From NCBI RefSeq assembly GCF_025263685.1, contig NZ_CP092109.1, positions 3,349,001-3,413,000 of the forward strand: 64,000 bases of DNA, in the 5' to 3' direction. The notes beneath the pieces were generated by a model. It did not search any database. It saw only the letters and a program-made list of their open reading frames with translations, and was not told the origin of the DNA. Origin of the DNA: Geoalkalibacter halelectricus (GTDB lineage Bacteria; Desulfobacterota; Desulfuromonadia; Desulfuromonadales; Geoalkalibacteraceae). Position numbers and translations under genes: made by a program. This document shows, in pieces, positions 1 through 10,133 of the stretch; positions within the stretch are counted from its first letter, which is position 1; every line of letters starts with the position of its first letter.

Positions 1-1022
1 GTGTACGCGTCGCCGCTGCGCGCGGCGCGGCCGGTGCGGCCGATGCGATGGATGTAGGCTTCGGGCGTGTCGGGAATGTCGTAATTGACCACATGCGACA
101 CCTGGCTGACATCGATGCCGCGCGCGGCGATGTCGGTGGCAACCAGAATCTGGAAACTGCCGTCGCGAAATCCCTCCAGGGCGGCCTGCCGTTTGTTTTG
201 CGACAGGTTGCCCTGCAAGGATGCGGCGCGGTAGCCGGCCTTGCCCAGTTGCTCCCCCAACCGCTTGGCGCGATGCTTGGTGCGGGTGAAGACCAGAACG
301 GACCCCGTATCGGTGCGCCCCAGCAAATCCAGCAACAAGGGTGTCTTGAGGTGCTGCGCCACAGGGTAGAGTGCATGGCTGACGGTGGTGGCCGGAGCGA
401 CGTTGCCGACCTGCACGGTCACCGGGTCGCGCAGGATTTCCTGAGCCAGGCGCCTGATTTCCGTGGGCATGGTGGCCGAAAACAACAGTGTCTGGCGGTT
501 GCTCGGCAGGTGCTTGAGAATCCGCCGGATGGCGGGGAAAAAGCCCATGTCGAACATCTGGTCGGCCTCATCAAGAACCAGCACCTCCAGGTGCGAGAGG
601 TCGATGGTGCCCTGGTCGATGTGATCGAGAAGCCGCCCCGGGCAGGCAACGACGATCTCGGTTCCCTGCTTGAGTTTACTGATCTGGGGATTGATGCCGA
701 CCCCGCCGTAGACCGTGATGCTGCGCAGACGAGTCTGCCGCCCCAGAGTGATGAAACTGTCGTTGATCTGCTCGGCCAACTCACGGGTGGGCGCAATAAT
801 CAGCGCGCGCAAGCGATGCGACTTGGCCGGCAGGAGCCGATTGAGAATCGGCAAGGCGAAGGCGGCAGTTTTGCCCGTGCCCGTCTGGGCCAGGCCCATG
901 ACGTCACGTCCCTGGAGAACCTGCGGGATGGCTTGGGTTTGAATGGGGGTGGGCGCGGTGTATCCGGCGGCGTCGATACCGGCGGCAACTTGGGGGTGAA
1001 ACGAAAACGCGGTGAAACTCAT
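1..1022 (-). CDS. DEAD-box ATP-dependent RNA helicase, RhlE-like (3' end outside window)
   Basis: The reading frame runs off the left edge, leaving about 340 residues. Helicase motifs appear in order: Q-motif region (PTPIQTQAIP), Walker A (AQTGTGKT), PTRELAEQ, VACPGRLLD, the DEAD box written DEAD (VLDEADQMFDMGF), SAT (LFSATMP), VFTRTK, ATDIAARGID and HRIGRTGR. RhlE-type helicases unwind short RNA duplexes in ribosome assembly, mRNA decay and cold adaptation. The ATG at 1022 is preceded by AAAGGA. A sigma70-type promoter and a terminator-like hairpin lie upstream, so the gene has its own regulated leader. The family is certain; the RhlE subgroup is inferred from the N-terminus, and the C-terminal extension is not visible. 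Confidence 0.93.
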   Translation of the reverse strand, partial: MSFTAFSFHPQVAAGIDAAGYTAPTPIQTQAIPQVLQGRDVMGLAQTGTGKTAAFALPILNRLLPAKSHRLRALIIAPTRELAEQINDSFITLGRQTRLRSITVYGGVGINPQISKLKQGTEIVVACPGRLLDHIDQGTIDLSHLEVLVLDEADQMFDMGFFPAIRRILKHLPSNRQTLLFSATMPTEIRRLAQEILRDPVTVQVGNVAPATTVSHALYPVAQHLKTPLLLDLLGRTDTGSVLVFTRTKHRAKRLGEQLGKAGYRAASLQGNLSQNKRQAALEGFRDGSFQILVATDIAARGIDVSQVSHVVNYDIPDTPEAYIHRIGRTGRAARSGDAY

Positions 1023-1058
1023 TTAATCTTTGATCCTTTATTGGTCCGTGCTCCCGAC

Positions 1059-1087
1059 AAAAAAAGCCCCGGAGGATTCCAGGGCTT
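1059..1087 (-). terminator. Terminator-like hairpin in the helicase leader (putative attenuator)
   Basis: On the minus strand a 10-bp stem (AAGCCCTGGA pairing with TCCGGGGCTT, one G-U pair, 4-nt loop) is followed by seven T residues. It lies between the helicase promoter and its start codon. No other gene ends here on this strand, so it is more likely a transcription attenuator than an ordinary 3' terminator. Confidence 0.7.
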
Positions 1088-1132
1088 ACGAGAGATTCGT
1101 TTTTTCCGGGAACATCTGATGAAACTGTACGC

Positions 1133-1162
1133 ACCATAGCAGCTTTATACAAACGGCGTCAA
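1133..1162 (-). promoter_or_regulatory. Sigma70-type promoter of the helicase
   Basis: On the minus strand TTGACG (1162-1157) is followed after 18 bp by TATGGT (1138-1133). Transcription would start near 1126, giving a leader of about 105 nt that contains the hairpin at 1087-1059. Confidence 0.65.
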
Positions 1163-1288
1163 GACCAAACTCGGTGAAAAATCAACCGATTTAACCCGAT
1201 TGTGCTTTTCTTTGCGGGAAAAAGCATTTACACTTGTATACGGTATATTCAAATTTCCACTTCGCTCGCCCACAAGGAGAGGAGAGAC

Positions 1289-1483
1289 ATGCACGCAGAA
1301 GAGCGTATCAACGTCTGTCAAGCGGTGATGCATGGAAACACACGAACCGTCATGAACATCAAAAATAGTCGTAAAGGAAGGGTGTTGCGCTTCGACGACC
1401 AGGGGTTCGAGGTTGAAGTCGGCGCGGCCCGCGAACGTTGGACCTTCGATGAGGTGCGCGTCGAAACGAAGCTGGAAAATTGA
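1289..1483 (+). CDS. Small hypothetical protein (64 aa)
   Basis: The ATG at 1289 follows a very strong ribosome binding site (AAGGAGAGGAGAG). An upstream in-frame extension to 1202 has no such site and was not used. The product is a small soluble protein with a basic segment (KNSRKGRVLRF) then an acidic C-terminal half (FEVEVGAARERWTFDEVRVE), probably a compact beta fold. There is no signal peptide or membrane segment. It is a single-gene unit closed by a strong terminator. I do not recognise the family. Confidence 0.7.
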   Translation: MHAEERINVCQAVMHGNTRTVMNIKNSRKGRVLRFDDQGFEVEVGAARERWTFDEVRVETKLEN

Positions 1484-1497
1484 GAGAATTTATTATA

Positions 1498-1532
1498 CGA
1501 AGAGGCCCGCACCCGCGGGCCTCTTCGCTTTT
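1498..1532 (+). terminator. Intrinsic terminator after the 64-aa gene
   Basis: A 13-bp perfect stem (arms 1498-1510 and 1515-1527, loop ACCC) is followed by CTTTT. It separates this gene from the convergent end of carB and may work for both strands. Confidence 0.85.
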
Positions 1533-1543
1533 GCGCGCCAGAA

Positions 1544-4744
<3,201 letters not shown>

Positions 4745-4791
4745 GGAAATCCTCCCTAGGGAAACACGTCTGTGCTTATTTTTGACGCAAC

Positions 4792-4820
4792 AATATCGCA
4801 GAGTTTAGGCATGAGTGCAA
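4792..4820 (-). promoter_or_regulatory. Sigma70-type promoter of carB
   Basis: On the minus strand TTGCAC (4820-4815) is separated by 17 bp from GATATT (4797-4792). The predicted leader to the carB ATG is only about 40 nt. Confidence 0.55.
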
Positions 4821-4924
4821 CCGCAATACGCAGCCGGGCAGCCGCCTGCCCATTAGCTGGGCAGCGGCGACGCAGAGTGCTCGGGCGGCGACTATTTTTT
4901 CCTCTTCTTCCGGGGCAAACTGCT

Positions 4925-4930
4925 TATAAT
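4925..4930 (+). promoter_or_regulatory. -10 element before yceH
   Basis: A perfect TATAAT lies 60 bp upstream of the yceH ATG. The matching -35 region (around 4902-4907) is poor, so only the -10 is called. Confidence 0.4.
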
Positions 4931-4989
4931 AGCGCCTCGACCAAAATGATCGACCCATTCGCGTCCACAGAGATGATTAAGAGGTGAAC

Positions 4990-5649
4990 ATGGAACTGCT
5001 GCTCAGCGACACGGAAATCCGCATCCTCGGCTGCCTCATCGAAAAGGAGATGGCCACCCCGGAGTATTACCCCCTGAGCCTCAACGCCTTGACCAATGCC
5101 TGCAACCAGAAATCCAACCGCCAACCGGTCATAAATCTTGCCGAAACCGAGGTGGTTCGCGCCCTCGACTCCCTGCGCACCCAGGGCCTGGCTATGCAGT
5201 CGGCCGAGGGAGTGCGGGTGCCGCGCTATCGCCACACCCTGGCGGAAAAACTGCATTTGGAGCCCGCGCAACTGGCGGTGCTCGCCGAATTGCTGCTGCG
5301 CGGCCCGCAAACCTTGGGCGAGTTGCGCGCCCGCGCCGAGCGCATGTACCCGCTTGCGGATCTTGCCGCCGTGGAGGAAGTCCTGACCGAGTTGGCCGAG
5401 CACAGCCCGCCGCTGGCCGTGCAACTGCCCCGGCGACCGGGGCACAAGGAAAACCGCTTTGCGCATCTGCTTGCCGGGCCGGCGGATCTCGAAGCCGAGG
5501 AGCGCGCCCTTGCTCCCGAGGGCGCACGCGCTCAGGTCATGGCCGTCGATGATCGCATTGCCCGGCTGGAGGAAGAAGTTGTCGGGTTGCGCGAGGAATT
5601 GGCGCAATTGCGGCAAAGCATGGAAGATTTCCGCGCCCAATTCGAGTAG
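4990..5649 (+). CDS. yceH: YceH-family protein (DUF480)
   Basis: The 219-residue protein opens LLLSDTEIRILGCLIEKEMATPEYYPLSLNALTNACNQKSNR in line with YceH, a family with tandem winged-helix domains whose biochemical role is unclear. The second winged helix covers roughly residues 90-155. Residues 185-217 form a heptad-rich coiled coil (IARLEEEVVGLREELAQL). The ATG at 4990 is preferred to the GTG at 4984 because the GAGGTG ribosome binding site overlaps the GTG. It is a single gene between carB and the FKBP gene. Confidence 0.88.
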   Translation: MELLLSDTEIRILGCLIEKEMATPEYYPLSLNALTNACNQKSNRQPVINLAETEVVRALDSLRTQGLAMQSAEGVRVPRYRHTLAEKLHLEPAQLAVLAELLLRGPQTLGELRARAERMYPLADLAAVEEVLTELAEHSPPLAVQLPRRPGHKENRFAHLLAGPADLEAEERALAPEGARAQVMAVDDRIARLEEEVVGLREELAQLRQSMEDFRAQFE

Positions 5650-5772
5650 CGGCGAGGCGCGAGTCGGCCGACCATTCGGCTGCCGAAATCAAGGAAAATC
5701 TCGGCAAAACTTTGCCTTTCCCCCCGCTGCTCTGTTATGGTGGGCCATCGTTAACCAGAAAAAGGAGACATC

Positions 5773-6201
5773 ATGGCACCTGTAAAAAGCGGCGATACCG
5801 CCAAAGTCCACTACACCGGAACCCTTGACGACGGCACGGTTTTCGACTCGTCCCGCGAGCGTGAGCCCCTGGAGTTTCAGGTCGGCGCCGGTCAACTCAT
5901 CGAAGGTTTCGATCAGGCGGTGGTCGGCATGACCATCGGCGACACCAAGACCGTGAAAATTCCCGCGGAGAAAGCCTATGGCCCGCACCGCGAAGAGATG
6001 GTGATCGAAGTCGACAAACAACAGTTCCCGGCCGGGATCAATCCCGAGGTCGGCCAGCAGCTTCAGACCCAGGACAATCAGGGGAATCCCCTCATCGTCA
6101 CCGTGACGGGCATCGACGGCGAGAAAGTGACCCTGGACGCCAACCACCCGCTGGCGGGCAAGGATCTGAATTTCGAGATCGAGTTGGTGGAAAAGAACTG
6201 A
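5773..6201 (+). CDS. slyD: SlyD-type FKBP peptidyl-prolyl cis-trans isomerase
   Basis: The 142-residue protein has the split FKBP domain (VHYTGTLDDGTVFDSS at the N-terminus and NHPLAGKDLNFEIELVE at the C-terminus) with the inserted IF chaperone loop between them (about residues 65-120). It should catalyse proline isomerisation and act as a cytoplasmic folding helper. The His-rich metal-binding tail of E. coli SlyD is missing, so a nickel role is not supported. ATG at 5773 follows AAAGGAGACATC. A strong terminator follows. Confidence 0.92.
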   Translation: MAPVKSGDTAKVHYTGTLDDGTVFDSSREREPLEFQVGAGQLIEGFDQAVVGMTIGDTKTVKIPAEKAYGPHREEMVIEVDKQQFPAGINPEVGQQLQTQDNQGNPLIVTVTGIDGEKVTLDANHPLAGKDLNFEIELVEKN

Positions 6202-6220
6202 CCCCCTCTGCGCAGCACCC

Positions 6221-6260
6221 CCACGCAAACGGGCGGCCCTCGGGCCGCCCTTTTGCGTGG
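6221..6260. terminator. Long hairpin terminator between convergent slyD and ppnP
   Basis: CCACGCAAA plus GGGCGGCCC pair with GGGCCGCCC plus TTTTGCGTGG around a 2-3 nt loop. It lies 20 bp after slyD and 3 bp before the ppnP stop, so it can serve both strands. Confidence 0.85.
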
Positions 6261-6262
6261 CG

Positions 6263-6592
6263 TTACAGAAATGAACAGATATATTCGGCGATCCCCTCAT
6301 CGACTGCGATTTCAAACGAAGAGTTGCCTGAAACCTCGAAGGAACTGCCCGCCGGATAATCCCGCCAGTCGCCCTGCCCGGCGAGGCGCACCCGACAGTG
6401 GCCGGCAATGATTTCCATGCGCTCGGCGGCGGCGGTATTGAATTTGAACTCTCCGGGGAAAATCAGCCCCAGGGTCTTGCGGCTGCCGTCGGCCAGGACC
6501 AGGCTGTGACTGACGACCTTGCCGTCGAAATAGACATTGGCCTTGCAAGTGACATTGGCCTGGGTGAACTGGGTGGGCGGGCTGTAGCTCAT
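6263..6592 (-). CDS. ppnP: Pyrimidine/purine nucleoside phosphorylase PpnP (YaiE, DUF1255)
   Basis: The 109-residue cupin-like protein aligns by eye with E. coli YaiE/PpnP: ANVYFDGKVVSHSLVLADGSRKTLGLIFPGEFKFNT is the YFxGKV...GxYTFxT region, followed by MEIIAGHCRVRL and YPAGSSFEVSGNSSFEI. PpnP splits nucleosides with phosphate. It carries a slightly longer N-terminus than the E. coli protein. A good AGGAGA site precedes the ATG at 6592. It is divergent from the small membrane gene at 6682. Confidence 0.9.
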   Translation of the reverse strand: MSYSPPTQFTQANVTCKANVYFDGKVVSHSLVLADGSRKTLGLIFPGEFKFNTAAAERMEIIAGHCRVRLAGQGDWRDYPAGSSFEVSGNSSFEIAVDEGIAEYICSFL

Positions 6593-6681
6593 GGATGTTC
6601 TCCTGATCGGGTTGATGACTTTGGCGCCGAGGCTGTGGTATCACAGAAACAACTGGTCTCGCAAGCAATGAGGAGGTGTCC

Positions 6682-6858
6682 ATGCTCAGCGTCGGCATTC
6701 TTTTTTCCGAGCTTGCCGCGGAAGCACCAAGTCCCATGCTCGACCGCATCTGGCCCTTTTTTCTCATGGTGGTTCTGGCTGCGGCCGGTGCCGCGCTCTA
6801 TTTCGCTCTGCGCGCGGACAAGTCCGATCCTGCCGAGAAAGACGCCCATGACGACTGA
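6682..6858 (+). CDS. Small single-pass membrane protein (58 aa)
   Basis: ATG at 6682 sits 5 nt after a strong AGGAGGTG. A GTG six bases earlier overlaps that site. The protein has one clear membrane helix (IWPFFLMVVLAAAGAALYFAL, about residues 24-45) and a charged tail (RADKSDPAEKDAHDD). Its stop overlaps the start of the next gene by 11 bp (ATGACGACTGA), so the two are translationally coupled. Function unknown; it may anchor or assist the PLP enzyme. Confidence 0.65.
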   Translation: MLSVGILFSELAAEAPSPMLDRIWPFFLMVVLAAAGAALYFALRADKSDPAEKDAHDD

Positions 6859-7978
6859 AGCCTGGCGCGACCTGTTCCCCGTCACCCGCACGCGGATTTT
6901 TCTCAACAACGCCGCCATGGCGCCACCCTCTCTGCGTGTCGTGGAGGCCATGCACGCCTTCATGAGCGAGTGCGCTAAGGACGCGAGCCTGCACTATGCT
7001 TCCTGGGGCCATCGCGTGCAGACAGTGCGCGCCAAGGCCGCAGCCCTGGTGGGCGCAAAACCCGAAGATCTCGCTTTTACCGGCAACACCTCTTGCGGCC
7101 TGTCCCTGGTGGCGCAGTCCTTCCCCTGGCGAGAAGGCGATGCGGTGCTGGTGCCGGTGCCCGACTTTCCCAGCAATGTCTATCCCTGGCAAAACCTCGG
7201 ACGCCGCGGCGTTCAGGTCATTGAAGTCCCGCGCCGCGCGGGACGCATCGAGCGCGCAGACGTTGAACGCCATCTTACGCCACGGGTTCGCATGCTCGCT
7301 CTGAGCAGCGTCGATTATGCCGGCGGCCATGCCGCGGATCTTGAGGATCTGGGCGCCTGGTGCCGGGAGCGGGGCCTATTTTTCGTGGTCGATGCTATCC
7401 AGAGCCTCGGCGTGCTGCCCATGGATGCCTCCCGCCTGGGCATCCACGCCCTGGCCTGTGGCGCGCACAAGTGGCTGCTCGGCCCCATGGGCATCGGCCT
7501 GCTGTATGTCGGCAAGGAGTTGCGCGGCCAGTTGCAGCCGGTTCTGGCGGGGTGGAAGTCCGTGGTCGATCCGGAGAATTTCGAACTGCATTTTCAGTTG
7601 CGCGAGGATGCCGCGCTGTTTGAGCCGGGCACCTTGAACCTGGCCGGGATTTTCGGGCTGGGAGCGGCGCTGGATCTGCTTGCCGAAGTCGGTGCCGCCA
7701 CCGTTCGCGCGCGGGTCTTTGCCCTTTATGACCAGTTGGCTGCGGGGCTTGAGGAGCGCCGCCTGCCGGTCACCTCGCCCCGGGCGCCGGAGCAGCGCGC
7801 CGGGCTGCTGTTCTTTGCGCCGCCTGGCTCTCCTGAAACACTCTTTCGCGCCCTGCTCAGACGCGGCGTGATGCTGTCGCTACGCAACGGCCGGCTGCGC
7901 CTTTCCCCGCATTTTTACAACAACGAAGCCGACGTAGCGGCATTTTTCACAGCACTGGATGACTGGTTGAAAAAATAA
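6848..7978 (+). CDS. Class V aminotransferase / cysteine desulfurase-like PLP enzyme
   Basis: 376 residues. The start at 6848 overlaps the small membrane gene; the open frame extends far upstream but without coding character. Fold-type I features are visible: TGNTSCGLSLVAQS (cofactor phosphate), VVDAIQSLG (Asp that binds the pyridine nitrogen) and ACGAHKWLLGPMGIG with the Schiff-base lysine. LNNAAMAPP at the N-terminus and the missing catalytic Cys loop of IscS/SufS argue for the broader selenocysteine lyase/isopenicillin epimerase-like class, not a house-keeping Fe-S desulfurase. Substrate unknown. Confidence 0.85.
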   Translation: MTTEAWRDLFPVTRTRIFLNNAAMAPPSLRVVEAMHAFMSECAKDASLHYASWGHRVQTVRAKAAALVGAKPEDLAFTGNTSCGLSLVAQSFPWREGDAVLVPVPDFPSNVYPWQNLGRRGVQVIEVPRRAGRIERADVERHLTPRVRMLALSSVDYAGGHAADLEDLGAWCRERGLFFVVDAIQSLGVLPMDASRLGIHALACGAHKWLLGPMGIGLLYVGKELRGQLQPVLAGWKSVVDPENFELHFQLREDAALFEPGTLNLAGIFGLGAALDLLAEVGAATVRARVFALYDQLAAGLEERRLPVTSPRAPEQRAGLLFFAPPGSPETLFRALLRRGVMLSLRNGRLRLSPHFYNNEADVAAFFTALDDWLKK

Positions 7979-7980
7979 TC

Positions 7981-8018
7981 ATAGGACCTATGGGTCCTAT
8001 TGGTCCCATAGGTCCTAT
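7981..8018. repeat. GGTCCTA palindromic repeat between convergent genes
   Basis: Perfect 14-bp inverted arms (7981-7994 and 8005-8018) flank a 10-nt loop that itself contains two further TCCTAT/GGTCC units. It supplies the stop codon of the M19 gene and ends both converging transcripts. It looks like an intergenic repeat used as a terminator or mRNA stabiliser; no T tract follows. Confidence 0.7.
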
Positions 8019-8950
8019 GGCAAAGTCTCTCGATAAAAACGGCGCCAGTTTTCGCCGAGAATGCCGGCAACGGCTTCCTCGGGATAACCGAGGGCTTGCA
8101 GGTCCGCGGCCAACAGCGGCCAGTGGGCGTAGCTTTCCAGCCCCGCGCAGACGCCGTCAAATCCGCCGTAATCCGAACCCAGGGCCACCACCTGCCAGCC
8201 AAACCGCTGCACCAGCCAGTCGATCTGCGGCACCAGATCGGCGCGCGCGGCGCGGGTACCGCCGTTGAGCATCTCCGGCGCCAGGGTCAGACCGATAATG
8301 CCGCCGCGCTCGATCAGGGCGGCGGCCTGCCACTCACTGAGATTGCGCTGGCGGTCGCAAAAAGGGCGCAGGCCCGTGTGGGAACAGATCAGCGCCCCCG
8401 GATAATCGCGCACCACCTCGCCAAAAGCCGGCGCGGACAGATGCGCCGTGTCGATGATCCACCCGCGCCGCGCCAGGGCGCGCAGCAGGCCGCGCCCGGC
8501 CGCGCTCAGCCCCTCGGGGACAGCGACGCCGTTGCCGTCGGCCAAGCGGTTGCGGCCCGCATGCGTCAATCCCACCACCTTCAAGCCCCAGGCCTGCAAG
8601 GCATCGAGATCGGCATCGAGCAAGGCGTCGCCGTTTTCCAGCAGGAACATGGCCGCCGGCGCCTCAAGATTCCCCAAATCGTCCCTGCGCCGCACCCGTG
8701 CCAGGGCCGCCAACTGCCCATCGGCCCGCCGGCGCAATTCCTCCAACCGCGCCAGGGCCGTGCCGGGGCCGTTGAAAACATCCTCGCAATAGAGTGCGCA
8801 CACCAACAGCCGCACCCCGCCCGCCGCCAGGGTCTCCGGGGTTACCGGCCCCTGGCGCAGGTGCGCGAAGTCCTGGGTCAGGCCGCGGCGCTCAAGATCG
8901 TAGAGAAGATCGACATGGCCGTCGGCCACGAACAATTCATCCGCCATCAA
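8015..8950 (-). CDS. M19 family (renal/membrane) dipeptidase
   Basis: 311 residues. Zinc ligands are in place: DGHVDLLYD (H12, D14), a bridging Glu in MFLLENGDALL, VGLTHAGRNRLADG, DTAHLS and ICSHTGLRPF, then LGSDYGGFDG. M19 enzymes hydrolyse dipeptides, including ones with D- or dehydro-residues, and cysteinyl-glycine-type substrates. No signal peptide, so it is cytoplasmic. The start overlaps the methyltransferase stop by 4 bp. Its place at the end of the radical SAM-peptide unit suggests it trims or recycles a modified peptide, but that is inference; a generic dipeptidase is the alternative. Confidence 0.9.
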   Translation of the reverse strand: MMADELFVADGHVDLLYDLERRGLTQDFAHLRQGPVTPETLAAGGVRLLVCALYCEDVFNGPGTALARLEELRRRADGQLAALARVRRRDDLGNLEAPAAMFLLENGDALLDADLDALQAWGLKVVGLTHAGRNRLADGNGVAVPEGLSAAGRGLLRALARRGWIIDTAHLSAPAFGEVVRDYPGALICSHTGLRPFCDRQRNLSEWQAAALIERGGIIGLTLAPEMLNGGTRAARADLVPQIDWLVQRFGWQVVALGSDYGGFDGVCAGLESYAHWPLLAADLQALGYPEEAVAGILGENWRRFYRETLP

Positions 8951-9873
8951 CGCTCCGCCAGCACATAGTGACTGCGTATCTGTTCAAAGTGCCGCGCGTG
9001 GTTGCGGATGCTCCAGGTCACCGTGCCCTGCTCCTGAGAGTGCCAGGGGGGCGCGCACTGGGTAGCGAGAATCCGGCGCAGATTGTCGCTGCCGCGCCCT
9101 GCCCAGGGTCCCTGGCGCGTTCCGCCCAGCCACTGCTCCGGGGCCGCGTAGGCACGCGACCAGGAATAGGGATCGGAAACCAGCAGCGCCGCGGCGCTTG
9201 ACCTCGCGACGCGATCGAGTTCGGCCAGATGCCGGCGCGGCTCCGCCACCTTGTCGAGCAAATTGAGGGACGCAACCCGCCGAAAAAAGCCGTTCGGGAA
9301 AGGCAGCGCCAGGGCATCGGCAACCAGAAATTCCACATCGAGGCCGCGCAGGCGGGGCGGTAACGCGATGGTGCGCGACTCGCTGAGGTCGCCCTCCTCG
9401 ATCAACTCGAAGCTGAGGGTGCCGTGCCGCGCCAAGGTGCGCGCCGCGCCGATGAAGGCCGGCGAGCGATCAATGCCCCAGGCAGCCTCGCCGTCGGCCG
9501 CCATCTCCAGGGTCATGCGCCCCACCGCGCAGCCGACGTCCAGAAACGGGCCGTGGCTGTCACGCAGCAAATCCGCCCAGCGCCGGTAGGCATCCGTGGC
9601 GTCGGGATCGTCCCAGAGATCGGCGAAGTGACTCCACAGATAGGCCGAGAGGCTCTGGGGCTGGGTATAGGGGTCTGCATCGGAAGCGCTTGGGCTATCG
9701 ACCAGAAGCACGGCGATGCCCTCGCGCACGGGATAGGTGCGCCCGCACGGAATGCACCGCAGCAGACCCTGCTCGACATCCTCTCCCTGCCCTTCGTGGC
9801 ACTCGAGGCGCAAGGATTTTTCCTGGGGCAGGCAGGCGGGGCAGATAAGCGTTTCTGTAAGACTTTGCCGCAT
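8947..9873 (-). CDS. Trm112-like zinc domain / class I SAM methyltransferase fusion
   Basis: 308 residues. Residues 8-57 form a Trm112-like zinc module: C11 and C14 (CPAC), C40 and C43 (CIPC), then GRTYPVREGIAVLL. A Rossmann methyltransferase follows, with SAM motif I GPFLDVGCAVGRMTLEMA near residue 110 and VADALALPFPNGFFRRVASLNLLDKV further on. Substrate unknown. It lies downstream of the repeat-peptide gene and its terminator and overlaps the M19 gene by 4 bp. The RBS is weak (AAGG, 12 nt off). A small-molecule or peptide methylation role is inferred only from context. Confidence 0.87.
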   Translation of the reverse strand: MRQSLTETLICPACLPQEKSLRLECHEGQGEDVEQGLLRCIPCGRTYPVREGIAVLLVDSPSASDADPYTQPQSLSAYLWSHFADLWDDPDATDAYRRWADLLRDSHGPFLDVGCAVGRMTLEMAADGEAAWGIDRSPAFIGAARTLARHGTLSFELIEEGDLSESRTIALPPRLRGLDVEFLVADALALPFPNGFFRRVASLNLLDKVAEPRRHLAELDRVARSSAAALLVSDPYSWSRAYAAPEQWLGGTRQGPWAGRGSDNLRRILATQCAPPWHSQEQGTVTWSIRNHARHFEQIRSHYVLAER

Positions 9874-9891
9874 GAATCAGGCGTACCTTGG

Positions 9892-9929
9892 CAAAAAAGT
9901 TTCGGGGGAGCGGAAATCTCCGCTCCCCC
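9892..9929 (-). terminator. Terminator directly after the repeat-peptide gene
   Basis: On the minus strand an 11-bp perfect stem (9929-9919 with 9914-9904, loop GATT) is followed by GAAACTTTTTT. It sits only 9 bp after the peptide stop and before the methyltransferase. It would cap a short abundant peptide mRNA and let only read-through reach the two downstream genes. Confidence 0.85.
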
Positions 9930-9937
9930 AGGGTTCC

Positions 9938-10111
9938 CTAGGAGGGGCTGTGACAGCTGGGTGCATGGCATGCCGGGGCATGGCAGGCAGGGGCATGACA
10001 GGCCGGCGCGTGGCAAGCCGGTGCGTGGCAGGCCGGAGCATGACAAGCGGGAGCATGGCAGCTTGCCGCCTGGACCGCCTGCTTGTTCTCAATGGCACGG
10101 ATTTCCAACAT
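9938..10111 (-). CDS. Cys-His-Ala-Pro-Ala repeat peptide, putative RiPP precursor (57 aa)
   Basis: ATG at 10111 lies 8 nt after a perfect AGGAGG; a GTG nine bases earlier is part of the spacer. The peptide has a 17-residue leader (MLEIRAIENKQAVQAAS) and then eight tandem pentads: six CHAPA, one CHAPS and one CHSPS. That gives eight Cys and eight His in 40 residues, at strict five-residue spacing, and no other cysteines. There is no signal peptide, GG cleavage motif or membrane segment. The gene starts 22 bp after a radical SAM gene with a peptide-recognition domain and ends at its own terminator. I read it as the substrate of that enzyme. A plain metal-binding peptide is the alternative; both may hold. 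Confidence 0.8.
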   Translation of the reverse strand: MLEIRAIENKQAVQAASCHAPACHAPACHAPACHAPACHAPACHAPACHAPSCHSPS

Positions 10112-10133
10112 AGGATTCACCTCCTTTCACCCA

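Noticed and set aside
48-1139. Long plus-strand open frame (363 codons)
   Set aside because: It is the antisense shadow of the DEAD-box helicase, whose minus-strand translation carries every helicase motif.
9938-10060. CRISPR array or DNA satellite at the CHAPA repeats
   Set aside because: Units are 15 bp with no spacers, differ at codon third positions and sit in one open frame with an RBS.
9938-10111. Selenobiotic-type precursor with in-frame UGA
   Set aside because: All eight repeat cysteines are TGC or TGT, the stop is TAG, and the partner enzyme lacks a SPASM domain.
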